From: JAXLVB01 sp046329195 | GTDB taxonomy: Bacteria > Bacteroidota > Bacteroidia > Cytophagales > Spirosomataceae | Assembly: GCA_046329195.1 (NCBI GenBank) | Contig: JAXLVB010000001.1 | Coordinates: forward strand, 1,798,001 to 1,862,000 | Direction: 5' to 3' | DNA: 64,000 bases | Part shown: one piece after another, positions 50,366 through 60,535 of the stretch | Position numbering within the stretch: position 1 is the stretch's first letter | Layout: every line of letters begins with the position of its first letter | Translations under genes and position numbers: made by a program | The notes under the pieces: generated by a model | What the model saw: the letters and a program-made list of their open reading frames with translations, nothing else | Database searches by the model: none | Told to the model about the DNA's origin: nothing

Positions 50366-52444
50366 TTAGTACGGAATCCCTCTGCTTTGCAGTAAGTTTA
50401 TTGCTTCTGGCGAGCCTTTTTGGGCGGCTTGTTTATACCAACTTAAGGCTTCTGTCGGATTCCCTGTTCGTTCGCAAAGATTTCCAATGTTGTAGAAAAG
50501 CCCTACATTTTGCGGATTCAATTCAACTACTCGTTTCCACAACGCCAAGGCTTGGGTTAAATTGCCCAAACTCGACTGCGTAAAACCCATATTGGTCATC
50601 AGAGGGATGTTATCAGGAAAGAGCTTCAAGGCTCGCTCCAACACCGCAGCTGCTTTGGCAAACTGGTTGGTCGAAATATACATGAACGACATGTTGGTGT
50701 ACGGATCCACATAGCTGGTATTGAGCGTCATGGCTCGTTCAAAGTTGGTAACAGCGTTGCCTTCTTGGCCTTTTTTCATATAAACCATTCCCAAGAAATT
50801 GTACAATTGCGCTTCTTGTGGTCGTTCTTTGAGAGCCTTTTCGATATAAGGCATCGCCTTGTCATACTGACCAATTTGATAGTAGGAATCGCCCAGCATC
50901 CATACATCTACATCGGGCAGCGCATGAGCATTATTATAAGCTTTATCGAGGTGGATTGCCGCATTTGGATAATCGTGCTTGTTGTAATACGTTAAGCCTA
51001 GCTCTTTTTCTAAATCAAACGGTACTAACGAATGTTTCTTCGCTTCCGAATAGTAGAAAATAGCCTTGTCATAGTCTTTCTGAGCAAGATAATAAGCGCC
51101 CACATTCCGAATGGCCATAACGGCAGTTGGGTACTTATCCATAGCATTGGTAAAGAGCGATAGGTTATCTTTCCAAACCTTGTTGTAGCGGAATGTTTGT
51201 ACCATAAAAAACAACGATACGGCACCCACCAACGCCAGCGAAACAGTCTTGAGGGTACTGCCTTGTTGAATGCCTCGGTCGGCGACCCATCCTAACAAGA
51301 ACAAGGGCCCAAGCGACGAAACGTAGAAGTAGCGCTCCGCTACAATAGTAGAACCAATAGGAATAAGCTGTACGACTGGCAAAATACACACCACAAAATA
51401 TACACCTGACCACCATACCATTTTATCTCGCTTTCCTAACCAGAAAATCAGTCCAATCAGTGCTGCCATAATCAGCGGTGTGGCATAGTACATAGCGGTG
51501 AGTTTGCCGGGGTCTGGATAAGGATAGATGAGTGAAAGGTTGAGTGGTAAGAGCATTTTAATCCAATAAAATGCAAAGTTGTAGCACAAGAAGAAAAAGC
51601 GGTCGCCAGCTCCGTATGTTTCCTTCATGAACTTAGAGGCGTCGGCACCAATGTCTTTTTGAGCATTGATGGCTACAATACCAAAAATCAAAGCAATGAC
51701 AAAATACGGAATTTTGTCGAGGATAAGTTTGGCCGACAAGGGGCGTTTGAAAATATAATAGTCAGTGATAATCAAGATAACAGGCAAAACCACCGCCATC
51801 CCTTTGGACAAACACGAGCACACAAAAAACACAATAGACAATAGGAGTGCTTTGCGTTGTTCGGTTTCTCTGAAATTGAGGTATTGCCAGAGCGAGAGCA
51901 ACAAAAACAGGCAATAGAGCACGTCTTTGCGCTCGGTAATCCAAGTGACAGACTCTACGTGTAGGGGATGAATCCCAAACAATAAACCTGCCACGAAAGA
52001 AGCCCAAAAATTACTACTCATGCGCTTGAGCAACTCAAAAACCAACAAGCTGTTGGCAATGTGTAACAGCAAATTATCGAAGTGATACAAAAACGTAGAA
52101 GTGCCTACCAGCGCTCGTTCAATTCCCAACGAAATCATCGTAAGTGGGTGGTAGTTTCCTCCGAAAGGCGTAGTCCACATCATTTTGAAATGTTGCCAGT
52201 CAAATGGAGTAATCAGCGTTGATTCTACCACGTAGGCGTTGTCGTCCCAAATGAAGTCACCTTTGAGGCCGGGAATGAAGGCTACCGCTGTGGCTACCAC
52301 AATAATACCCCAATACAACCAAGGGGAGCTACTACTACCCAAGGTACTGGACGAAGATTTAGAAGAATTACTGGCAGCTTTGGGTGGTTGTGAGGCCGCA
52401 GGTGTAGGTTTGATAGGGGCTTTTACTTTTTGTTTTTTGCTCAT
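50366..52444 (-). CDS. Polytopic membrane protein with C-terminal TPR repeats
   Basis: The protein has 692 residues. An N-terminal Ser/Pro-rich cytosolic stretch is followed by about 11 membrane segments (50-430) with the conserved motif DDNAYV and HPLHVESVTWITERKDV, as in TMTC/PMT-like (GT-C) proteins. The C-terminal 250 residues are about seven TPR repeats. TMTC proteins are O-mannosyltransferases in animals; a glycosyltransferase role in this bacterium is inference. It is 13 bases from the exonuclease gene. Confidence 0.85.
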   Translation of the reverse strand: MSKKQKVKAPIKPTPAASQPPKAASNSSKSSSSTLGSSSSPWLYWGIIVVATAVAFIPGLKGDFIWDDNAYVVESTLITPFDWQHFKMMWTTPFGGNYHPLTMISLGIERALVGTSTFLYHFDNLLLHIANSLLVFELLKRMSSNFWASFVAGLLFGIHPLHVESVTWITERKDVLYCLFLLLSLWQYLNFRETEQRKALLLSIVFFVCSCLSKGMAVVLPVILIITDYYIFKRPLSAKLILDKIPYFVIALIFGIVAINAQKDIGADASKFMKETYGAGDRFFFLCYNFAFYWIKMLLPLNLSLIYPYPDPGKLTAMYYATPLIMAALIGLIFWLGKRDKMVWWSGVYFVVCILPVVQLIPIGSTIVAERYFYVSSLGPLFLLGWVADRGIQQGSTLKTVSLALVGAVSLFFMVQTFRYNKVWKDNLSLFTNAMDKYPTAVMAIRNVGAYYLAQKDYDKAIFYYSEAKKHSLVPFDLEKELGLTYYNKHDYPNAAIHLDKAYNNAHALPDVDVWMLGDSYYQIGQYDKAMPYIEKALKERPQEAQLYNFLGMVYMKKGQEGNAVTNFERAMTLNTSYVDPYTNMSFMYISTNQFAKAAAVLERALKLFPDNIPLMTNMGFTQSSLGNLTQALALWKRVVELNPQNVGLFYNIGNLCERTGNPTEALSWYKQAAQKGSPEAINLLQSRGIPY

Positions 52445-52488
52445 AGCTCCAAAAGAAATTCTAAATGCGGAGGCAATATAGGGAAGTT

Positions 52489-54366
52489 TTACCTCAAAAT
52501 CGTCACCGTACCTGTAAGAGGTCTCTGAAAAGAATCAGGTTTGATAACATAATAATAGGTGGCAACGGGTAGCCATTCGCCATTTTGTTTACCATCAAAC
52601 GGCTGCCTATAACCAACCGACGAGAATACTTCTTTGCCCCAACGGTTGTAAATTTTTATATCAGCCTCTGGATAATTTTCAATGCCAGACAAGTCCCAGT
52701 TATCGTTTATACCGTCGCTATTAGGCGTAAAAGCATTGGTTATCAGGATTTTATCAAACACGGTAATGAGCACCTCATCCGAAGTTTTACAGCCGTTTGG
52801 ATACGTGGCGGTGAGTTTATAATTGGTAGTTTGTTGTGGCGAAAAAATGGGGCTGGATAGTTTCGGGTTGTTGATACCCGCTGTGGGCGTCCAGGTATAA
52901 ATGGCGCCGCTACTCACGTTCCAATTGGGCCGAATGCTATCGCCCTTGGTGATGGTGAGGTCTTGCCCCAGCCGTACAATAGGCAGCTGCGACACCACTG
53001 CCCAACGAGTGGCCTGGACTTGACAGTTGGTAGCAGGATCTATGACGGTGTAAACCAGTTTGAATTTTCCAAAATTGGAGATAGCTGGCGAAAAATGCAA
53101 GCCGTCGGGGGTTAGCCCTTTGCCATCGTAAACCCCTCCAGCAGGGGTTGCTGTAAGAGGGATTGGTGGGATGTCGCTACCACAAAATACAGCAATTGAG
53201 TCCCATTTAGCCTCAATCTGCACTTTTTTGATCTTCAGCGTTAGGTTTTCGGTCAGCTTTGGTGCCGTACATTGCCTCGAAAACGACACTACTACCGAAT
53301 AATCGCCACTTTGAGAAGCCCTGTAGGTATGAGAAGTGGCATTGGGAATATTTTCGCCGTCTTTTTGCCACTGATACCCCCACGATGGGTCATACTGTGT
53401 CCGTAGTTCAACCGTCTCTTCTTTGCAAAAATCCAAGGTACGAAGCCCCTTCCAAGTGGTACCTGTGGCATTTTTGAGCGAATCTTCTCGAGTATAAATC
53501 AAGGGTTCTAAAGGAGAAGGCGGGCAATCTAACACATACAACTGGTATTCTCGCATGACACTCCCAATTTTTTGACCATTCCGAATTTCTGAGACCTCCA
53601 CGGCAAACACATGTAGTCCGATGGGGGCATCAGCATTAACCGTCAGGTAGCCCGTGTTGGGATCAATACTTAGAGCAGGACTACCCGGAATCATGTTGTT
53701 AGAGTCGTAGTCGGGGTTCCATAACACACCTCTGGGTGGCACTAACTGATATACCAACTGGTCGCCGTCGGGGTCGATGGCTGCAAATTTCATCTTAAAA
53801 GGTTCTTTTCTACAAATGACCTCGCCGTTTGGTGGCACAAATCGGGGCGACGAATCCACAAAAGGCTGGCCTTTTCTGATGAGGGGAGGAAAATTCAAGA
53901 TAAACTCAGAGCAGGTATTGCCCGGATTCGAGATGTTGACAATCGTATTGTTTCGTCGGCAAACCGAAGCTCTTAAAATATACCCTTCTTCGTTCTGAAA
54001 ATCTTCGGGCTTGAGCGTAACAATAGCATCGTACTGAATATAGGTGGTCTGTTGATTAGCCTGATTAAAACAAACGGGGTTCGACGCATACACAGAGGAT
54101 TGCCCCCCGTATTTGAGATTGACTGTCATGATATTTCTCCCGTTCATATCGGTAATAAATACCTGAACATCATTCTGCTTGCCCATTTGAGCACCGCTGT
54201 TAGCACTTTTTTCGTCGAAGTACTCATTAAACGTAATTCGATATTGTCCTGGGGTATTTCCAAGGGCTGTCATCACCAAGTCTCCACCAGCTACGTGCGA
54301 AGCCCGTGCCATGCCTCCTCCCAAAACGACAGCGATTACAAGCGCCCAAAGACAAATCCGTTTCAT
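52489..54366 (-). CDS. Gliding-motility/T9SS C-terminal domain protein
   Basis: The protein has 625 residues from Met at 54366 (MKRICLWALVIAVVLGGGMA, signal cleaved near ARA). PKD/Ig-like beta domains make up most of it, with a motif GDQLVYQLVPPRG. The C-terminal 90 residues (ILITNAFTPNSDGINDNWDL; IKIYNRWGKEVF) form the gliding-motility-associated (CHU_C) sorting domain used for export by the type IX secretion system. Surface adhesin; ligand unknown. Confidence 0.9.
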   Translation of the reverse strand: MKRICLWALVIAVVLGGGMARASHVAGGDLVMTALGNTPGQYRITFNEYFDEKSANSGAQMGKQNDVQVFITDMNGRNIMTVNLKYGGQSSVYASNPVCFNQANQQTTYIQYDAIVTLKPEDFQNEEGYILRASVCRRNNTIVNISNPGNTCSEFILNFPPLIRKGQPFVDSSPRFVPPNGEVICRKEPFKMKFAAIDPDGDQLVYQLVPPRGVLWNPDYDSNNMIPGSPALSIDPNTGYLTVNADAPIGLHVFAVEVSEIRNGQKIGSVMREYQLYVLDCPPSPLEPLIYTREDSLKNATGTTWKGLRTLDFCKEETVELRTQYDPSWGYQWQKDGENIPNATSHTYRASQSGDYSVVVSFSRQCTAPKLTENLTLKIKKVQIEAKWDSIAVFCGSDIPPIPLTATPAGGVYDGKGLTPDGLHFSPAISNFGKFKLVYTVIDPATNCQVQATRWAVVSQLPIVRLGQDLTITKGDSIRPNWNVSSGAIYTWTPTAGINNPKLSSPIFSPQQTTNYKLTATYPNGCKTSDEVLITVFDKILITNAFTPNSDGINDNWDLSGIENYPEADIKIYNRWGKEVFSSVGYRQPFDGKQNGEWLPVATYYYVIKPDSFQRPLTGTVTILR

Positions 54367-54660
54367 GTGGTTCAAAGGTAGTTATCTTCCGAAAGTTACA
54401 AAAAATATCAAATTCGTACTAACGTGTATTCTTAACAAATGCGAATTAGCGATTTTTCAGCATGTTGGCTCAGAAAACCCATGCAAATTGCTTGCCATAA
54501 GGGCTGTTTTTTTAGCGCTAATACGAACAAAAATATCGAAAGGTTGTGGTAAGTTAGCTCAAAACTAAAACCGATTACAACACAGACGGCAGATTTTTAA
54601 ATTCTCAACGCTTGCAATGTACTTATTGCGTATTATTGCAGTACGCTAAAAGACTTAACT

Positions 54661-55767
54661 ATGAACCGCCTTCTATCGTTAGACGTTTTCAGAGGCATGA
54701 CCGTCGCCCTGATGATTTTGGTGAACAATCCAGGCGACTGGGGACATATCTATGCCCCACTCGAACACGCTACTTGGAACGGCTGTACCCCTACGGACTT
54801 AGTCTTTCCCTTCTTTTTATTCATTGTTGGGGTTTCGATTAGTTTCTCGCTATCAGGCAAGCCAGCCACCAAAGATACCATTCAGAAAATCATCATTCGA
54901 AGCCTTCGCTTATTCGGATTAGGTTTGTTTTTAGCCCTTTTTCCCCGTTTTGTATTCGATACAGTGCGAATCCCAGGGGTATTGCAGCGGATTGCCGTAG
55001 TCTATCTAATCTGCTCGTTGGTGTTTATTACTACCTCTACCCGTACGCAGTGGTGGTTGTTTATTGTCTTGCTTGTTGGGTATTACATAGCCATGACCTA
55101 CATCCCAGTGCCAGGCGTAGGAGCCCCCAACCTTGCCCCCGAAACCAACCTAGGTGCATGGATTGACCGCTTGATTTTGGGAGAAAAACACCTTTGGAAA
55201 TCAGCAAAAGTGTGGGACCCAGAGGGGCTATTCAGCACGCTTCCGGCCATCGGCACGGGTATTTCGGGTATGCTTACTGGTAGTTATTTACGAAAACAGG
55301 GTGTACCCATCAACGAACGATTGATCTGGGTTTTTGTGATAGGCTGCGCTAGCATGGTGCTAGGCTGGGCTTGGGATGGCGCTGGGTTTCCGATTAATAA
55401 GTCGCTCTGGACCAGTAGCTATGTTTGCTGGACCTCGGGTTTGGCCATGTGCTTTTTGGCAAGTTTATACTGGCTCATCGACCTCCAAGGATACCAAAAA
55501 TGGACCAAGCCCTTTGTGGTGTATGGCGTAAATGCCATTACCGTGTTTTTCTTGTCGGGGCTGATCCCCCGAATGATGGGCCTTATCAAAATTCAAGTAG
55601 CCGACGACGAAAAAATCGGACTTCAACAATGGCTTTTCCAAAATGGCATTGCTCCTCTATTTAGTAATCCTTATCATGCTTCGCTGGCTGGAGCAATCAC
55701 TTTTATCTTGATTTGGCTCGGAATCCTCTGGTGGATGTACAACAAAAAAGTATTCATCAAGGTGTAA
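54661..55767 (+). CDS. NagX/HGSNAT-like membrane acyltransferase
   Basis: The protein has 368 residues and ten or so membrane segments. It belongs to the heparan-alpha-glucosaminide N-acetyltransferase family (DUF5009/DUF1624): DVFRGMTVALMILVNNPGDW near the start and TPTDLVFPFFLFIVGVS follow the family pattern. These proteins transfer acetyl groups across the membrane to amino sugars. Together with the GH20 hexosaminidase this fits amino-sugar metabolism. Confidence 0.88.
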   Translation: MNRLLSLDVFRGMTVALMILVNNPGDWGHIYAPLEHATWNGCTPTDLVFPFFLFIVGVSISFSLSGKPATKDTIQKIIIRSLRLFGLGLFLALFPRFVFDTVRIPGVLQRIAVVYLICSLVFITTSTRTQWWLFIVLLVGYYIAMTYIPVPGVGAPNLAPETNLGAWIDRLILGEKHLWKSAKVWDPEGLFSTLPAIGTGISGMLTGSYLRKQGVPINERLIWVFVIGCASMVLGWAWDGAGFPINKSLWTSSYVCWTSGLAMCFLASLYWLIDLQGYQKWTKPFVVYGVNAITVFFLSGLIPRMMGLIKIQVADDEKIGLQQWLFQNGIAPLFSNPYHASLAGAITFILIWLGILWWMYNKKVFIKV

Positions 55768-55774
55768 AATAAAA

Positions 55775-55803
55775 ATACCACACTCGCATAGCGGGTGTGG
55801 TAT
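55775..55803 (-). terminator. Hairpin with T-run on the minus strand
   Basis: ATACCACACTCGC, loop ATA, GCGGGTGTGGTAT. The T-run (TTTTTATTTT) follows on the minus strand, whereas the plus strand has none, although the gene ending at 55767 is on plus. It may work in both directions. Confidence 0.55.
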
Positions 55804-56210
55804 CGTACCACCTTTCTGTTAACCTCCCTTGTGGTTCTTTTGTAAGACGAGTGAAAGTTAGGAAAGTAACACAATTCGTAAAAATTTCTAGTCAAATCTT
55901 GTGCTTTGTCTTTAATTTATTGACAAATGTTAGATTTTGGTGAACTTCACAAGGAGATATAGAAGCTATTTATAAACAAATTTCTATGAAATCTGGTACC
56001 TTCAAAAGATAGCTAGTGACTAGAAAATGAGCGTGGTAACCCTATTTTCTCAAAGACTTCATTATCAAAAAATAATGACTTGTTTCTGATAGTACAAAAC
56101 GTACTACAAATCATTAAAATCAACCCGTAAGAAGCCTACGACATATCTTCTGATTGAGAAAAAAGATAGCAGGTGCTTCTCACACCATTTATAAGTGTTA
56201 ATTTTGAACC
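55804..56210. other. Gene-free AT-rich region before dnaG, 407 bases
   Basis: I see no gene, strong repeat or tRNA. Features: a small inverted repeat AGTAC-AAAAC-GTACT near 56092-56106 and the -7-like TAATTTTG at 56199-56206, only 4 bases before the dnaG ATG. Confidence 0.4.
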
Positions 56211-58175
56211 ATGCGTATTCCACAAGAAACGGTTCAGCTAGTCCAACAAACTGCCGACATTATTGAGGTAGTAAGTGACTTTGTGGCACTCAAAAAACGA
56301 GGAGCCAACTACATTGCTTGCTGCCCGTTTCACAACGAGAAGACGCCGTCGTTCAATGTGAATCCTGTCAGAGGCATTTACAAATGCTTCGGATGTGGCA
56401 AAGCAGGCGACTCGGTGCGGTTTGTGATGGACATGGAAGGCATTGGCTTTGCCGAAGCGATTCGGTATTTGGCCAAAAAATACGGCATCGAAATCAAAGA
56501 AACCGAACTCACGCCCGACGATATTCGGGAGCAAAATGAGCGAGAAAGTCTTTATATCGCCCTCAATTTTGCCAAGAATTATTATCAATCGCAGTTATTT
56601 GAATCGGACGAAGGTCAGGCCATTGGTTTGAGCTATTTTAAGGAACGAGGGTTCATCGAAAAAACCATCAAGGAGTTTGAGTTGGGTTATAGTCCAAAAG
56701 AATGGGATGCTTTTTCGCAAATAGCACTCAAACAGGGCTTTAGCCTAGATATTTTAGAAAAAGCGGGGCTTACTATCAAAAAAGAAGACGGTCGCCTGCT
56801 CGACCGATTCAGAGCTCGGGTGATGTTTCCGATTCATAACTTATCGGGCAAAGTCATCGCCTTTGGGGCTCGCATTCTGACCAACGACAAAAACCAGCCT
56901 AAATACCTCAATTCACCCGAAACAGAGGTTTATCATAAATCAAATGTCTTGTATGGCATTGCACAAGCCAAGCAAGCCATTCGGCAAGAAGACGTCTGCT
57001 ATTTGGTAGAAGGCTACACCGACGTGCTATCGCTGCATCAGGCAGGTATTGGCAATGTGGTGGCGTCGTCAGGTACTTCGCTAACACTGGAGCAAATCAA
57101 GCTGATTGGTCGCTTTACCCAAAACGTAACCGTTCTGTACGATGGCGATGCGGCGGGTATCAAGGCGTCGTTACGAGGCACTGATATGATTCTGGAAGAG
57201 GGCCTCAACGTAAAAGTAGTGGTCTTTCCCGATGGCGACGACCCTGATAGCTTTGTTAGAAAAGTAGGTGGCGAGGGCTTCAGAAATTACATCAAGACTC
57301 ACGCTAACGACTTTATTACGTTTAAGGCCGAACTTAGCATTGCCGAAGCAGGCACCGACCCCTTTAAGCGTGCTGAAATCATCAGGGACATGGTAGAGAG
57401 CATTTCCAAAATCCCTGATAGTATTAAGCGTACGGTGTTTTTTCAGAAAACAGCCTCACTCATGGGCATTGACGAAGGCGTGCTCATAGCCGAAAGCAAT
57501 AAGATTTTCCTGAAAAAACAGCACGACTCAAAAGAGAAAAAGGCACAGGGAAACGCTTTTGCGACCGAAAACATGTTGCCCGATGGCGTAATCGGTGCAG
57601 AGCAGAAACAAGACTTTTCGTTCGAAGACATAGCCCCACCGCCTAAGCCTACTCGACCTGCTATTGCCTATCAAGAAGAAGAGTGCATCCGACTGTTGGT
57701 GATGCACGGTACCAAAGAAATTGAGCAGGGTATTACCCTCACCGACTACGTACTGCACGAGTTGAGGGACTTATCGTTTATGACCCCTGTTTATGACCGC
57801 ATCCTGACGTTTTGCCGACAGGCTTATGAGCAAGAATTTATCTTAGATACCCAAGAATACTTGGCCTTTGAAGACGAGGAAGCTCGTACTGAAATCATTG
57901 GCTTTGCTACTGAAAAACACCATGTTAGCGAGAACTGGAAACTGAAATACGAAATTTATGTCCCTAACGAAGAGGATAAACTTCACGACATGGCTTTTAC
58001 GAATATTCTGCGGCTCAAGAAACACTACAATCAAATCAAGATGCAGGAGGTGAAAGAAGCCTTGGCTACTACCCAAGATCCTGCTGACCAAGAGCGCCTG
58101 CTCACGTTATTTATGCAAATGAAGGAAATCGAAAAGGCGATTGCTCGGGAGCTTGGTACGGTGGTGGTACGATAA
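56211..58175 (+). CDS. dnaG: DNA primase
   Basis: The enzyme makes RNA primers at the replication fork. The protein has 654 residues: CHC2 zinc domain (about 1-100; CCPFHNEKTPSF and CFGCGKAGD), RNA polymerase domain with the TOPRIM motif EGYTDVLSLHQAG and YDGDAAG, and a C-terminal helicase-binding domain from about 460. A -7-like box (TAATTTTG) only 4 bases before the ATG could give a leaderless mRNA, but no -33 TTTG is in place. Confidence 0.97.
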   Translation: MRIPQETVQLVQQTADIIEVVSDFVALKKRGANYIACCPFHNEKTPSFNVNPVRGIYKCFGCGKAGDSVRFVMDMEGIGFAEAIRYLAKKYGIEIKETELTPDDIREQNERESLYIALNFAKNYYQSQLFESDEGQAIGLSYFKERGFIEKTIKEFELGYSPKEWDAFSQIALKQGFSLDILEKAGLTIKKEDGRLLDRFRARVMFPIHNLSGKVIAFGARILTNDKNQPKYLNSPETEVYHKSNVLYGIAQAKQAIRQEDVCYLVEGYTDVLSLHQAGIGNVVASSGTSLTLEQIKLIGRFTQNVTVLYDGDAAGIKASLRGTDMILEEGLNVKVVVFPDGDDPDSFVRKVGGEGFRNYIKTHANDFITFKAELSIAEAGTDPFKRAEIIRDMVESISKIPDSIKRTVFFQKTASLMGIDEGVLIAESNKIFLKKQHDSKEKKAQGNAFATENMLPDGVIGAEQKQDFSFEDIAPPPKPTRPAIAYQEEECIRLLVMHGTKEIEQGITLTDYVLHELRDLSFMTPVYDRILTFCRQAYEQEFILDTQEYLAFEDEEARTEIIGFATEKHHVSENWKLKYEIYVPNEEDKLHDMAFTNILRLKKHYNQIKMQEVKEALATTQDPADQERLLTLFMQMKEIEKAIARELGTVVVR

Positions 58176-58306
58176 CGTTGTATTGATTGCTCATAATCAC
58201 TTCCGCCCCTACATCCACAGCAGTATCCACTCATACAGAGGACTTTTGATTTTGCAGAAAGAACTACCTACCTTTTCTGAAAATTTAACCAAACTGTTTC
58301 ACACAC

Positions 58307-59212
58307 ATGTTTCTAATCGTTCTCGGAGCTATCCTATTTGGGGTTGGCTTTGCCGTGAATACTCCCGCCCTCACGGCTTCTCGTTTTGCTCGCCCGCTCA
58401 AGCTCGCTGGTATCGCCTTTGCGGTTATTGGATTTTTTTCAGCCTCCATTCGTCAAATTGATGCAGGTCAAGTAGGGGTCAAATCCCTGTTTGGTAGCGT
58501 ACAAGATGGCGTGCTCGAAAGCGGCCTTAACTTGGTGAACCCGCTGGTCAACGTCACGGAGTTTGACGTCAAAACCCAGAACTACACGATGTCTGCTGTT
58601 CATGACGAAGGCGACCAAGCTGGCGACGACGCCATTCGGGTACTTACCGCCGACGGGTTGGAGGTAGTCATTGACCTGACGGTTTTGTTTCGGGTGATGC
58701 CTTCGGAGTCGCCCAAAATCTTGCGTCAAATTGGTGCCGATTACAAAAACACCATTGTACGGCCTATCACTCGTACCAGGATTCGAGACAACGCCGTTTA
58801 TTACGATGCCGTATCGCTCTATTCTACCAAACGAGACGAGTTTCAGGGTCGTATTTTTAAGTCTATCGAGGCTGATTTCAAGAACCGTGGCTTAGTCTTG
58901 GAACAATTGCTTGTTCGTAACATTAACTTGCCAGCCTCGGTGAAGCAGACGATTGAGTCAAAAATTAATGCAGAGCAAGAATCGCAAAAAATGCAGTTTG
59001 TCTTGGCCAAAGAAAAACAAGAAGCCGAACGCAAGCGAGTAGAAGCCCAAGGGATTGCCGACTACCAGCGAATCATTGCTACTGGCCTGTCCGACAACCA
59101 GTTACAATACGAAATGATTAAAGCCCAAAAAGAATTGGCAGCTTCGCCCAATGCCAAAATCATCATTATGGGAGGCAAAGGCAACACGCCTTTGATTTTA
59201 GGAAATAACTAG
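58307..59212 (+). CDS. Prohibitin/SPFH family membrane protein
   Basis: The protein has 301 residues. Two hydrophobic N-terminal segments (about 1-45) anchor it, then the SPFH domain (about 55-215; QVGVKSLFGSVQDGVLESGL) and a coiled-coil (about 215-265). It forms rings in the membrane that stabilise proteases or lipid domains. It follows dnaG by 131 bases. Confidence 0.92.
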   Translation: MFLIVLGAILFGVGFAVNTPALTASRFARPLKLAGIAFAVIGFFSASIRQIDAGQVGVKSLFGSVQDGVLESGLNLVNPLVNVTEFDVKTQNYTMSAVHDEGDQAGDDAIRVLTADGLEVVIDLTVLFRVMPSESPKILRQIGADYKNTIVRPITRTRIRDNAVYYDAVSLYSTKRDEFQGRIFKSIEADFKNRGLVLEQLLVRNINLPASVKQTIESKINAEQESQKMQFVLAKEKQEAERKRVEAQGIADYQRIIATGLSDNQLQYEMIKAQKELAASPNAKIIIMGGKGNTPLILGNN

Positions 59213-59230
59213 CCGTATTCCCTACTTTGC

Positions 59231-59265
59231 TACCACTGACAGGGTTGTTAACCACTGTCAGGGTA
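59231..59265. terminator. Long hairpin after the prohibitin gene
   Basis: TACC-A-CTGACAG-GGTT, loop GTT, AACC-A-CTGTCAG-GGTA; almost the whole 35 bases pair. It lies 19 bases after the stop but has no T-run. Confidence 0.6.
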
Positions 59266-59474
59266 GCGATTTAGGCGTGAAAACACCTTCTGCATCTGTT
59301 ATTCTCAAAAGCCTATTAGACTGTTTTTTCACTCCTTGTCTAATCTCTCATCAAGTCATACTCAAAAAAAGTACTTTTATCGCTCTCCTTATCAGTTTTG
59401 TCCATTAGCCACCCCCAAAAACAATACGTCAACAAAAACAGCGTAGTTTTAGAAAAATTTAAGCCCTGCTTTTG

Positions 59475-60530
59475 ATGAGAAATATTGTGTTTTGGGGATG
59501 TTTCGGTTGTCTTCTTGGCCTATATAGTTGCATTGATGAGCTTCCACTCAACGACAACTCTGCTTTTGATGTACTCGTAGTAGAAGCGAATCTATCAGAC
59601 CTTTCGGAGCAACAACTAGTCCGACTCTCTCGCTCAAAGTCTGATGCTACTGCAGGTTTTTCGTACGATGAACCCATTAACGATGCCCAAGTGGAGTTAG
59701 TCATTGATAATACTCAAACGCTTCATTTTCAGGCTTTAGCAGGAGGAAAGTATAGCCTAACTGATGTATTTGTAGCACAATCTGGGCATCGGTATCAGTT
59801 ACGTTTCCAGCTCAGCAATGGTAGGGAGTATGAGTCATCTGTCGAACTCATGCCTCCACCCTGCCCCATTCAGAAAGTGTATCAGCAATTCAACGAACAA
59901 AGCCTACCACCCCAACAAATAAAGGGGTTCCTCGCCGCCAATGATTTTTATATGGATTATGATGATTCTGCTGCCGTAGAAAACTACTACTCATGGGACT
60001 GGACACTCTGGGAAAGGCAGTATTATTGTTATGCTGGTCCGTATTTTGACTTAGCTTGTAATCGTGAATGTTGGGAAATAATCCACAATACCACCATCAA
60101 CATTTCGAATGATAAGTACAGCAATGGCAACAAAGTGATAGGCCGGCGAGTAGCTCAAATTCCATATTATCAAAAACTCCCCTGTTTGGTCGAAATCAGG
60201 CAAGAGTCTATCAGTAAAGGACGTTACAATTACCTCAAATTAGTGGCAGAGCAAACCAAAAACACAGGTACTTTGGTCGATACACCTCCTGCAGCACTGA
60301 TTGGTAATATCCGAAATATCCAAAACACCAACGAGCCCGTCATTGGATATTTTGCTGTGTCTTCTATCAGTAAAACATTATATTGGCTAGAACGAACCGA
60401 AAATACTGGCGAGCCAATCACTTTATTTAGAGGGCTTTATGGACGAAGCATCAATCTTGCCCGAGGCGAATCGCCTTGTGTAGAAAGTGATATCCGCACG
60501 GCTCGCAAACCCATCGGTTGGCGACTGTAA
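59475..60530 (+). CDS. DUF4249 lipoprotein
   Basis: The protein has 351 residues from the ATG at 59475 (one codon after a TTG). Lipoprotein signal MRNIVFWGCFGCLLGLYSC with the mature cysteine about residue 19 and IDELPL after it, as DUF4249 proteins show. These normally follow a TonB-dependent receptor gene, but none is present here. Beta-rich body; in families of this type it is thought to be the surface-exposed partner of a receptor. Isolated. Confidence 0.85.
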   Translation: MRNIVFWGCFGCLLGLYSCIDELPLNDNSAFDVLVVEANLSDLSEQQLVRLSRSKSDATAGFSYDEPINDAQVELVIDNTQTLHFQALAGGKYSLTDVFVAQSGHRYQLRFQLSNGREYESSVELMPPPCPIQKVYQQFNEQSLPPQQIKGFLAANDFYMDYDDSAAVENYYSWDWTLWERQYYCYAGPYFDLACNRECWEIIHNTTINISNDKYSNGNKVIGRRVAQIPYYQKLPCLVEIRQESISKGRYNYLKLVAEQTKNTGTLVDTPPAALIGNIRNIQNTNEPVIGYFAVSSISKTLYWLERTENTGEPITLFRGLYGRSINLARGESPCVESDIRTARKPIGWRL

Positions 60531-60535
60531 GAGGC

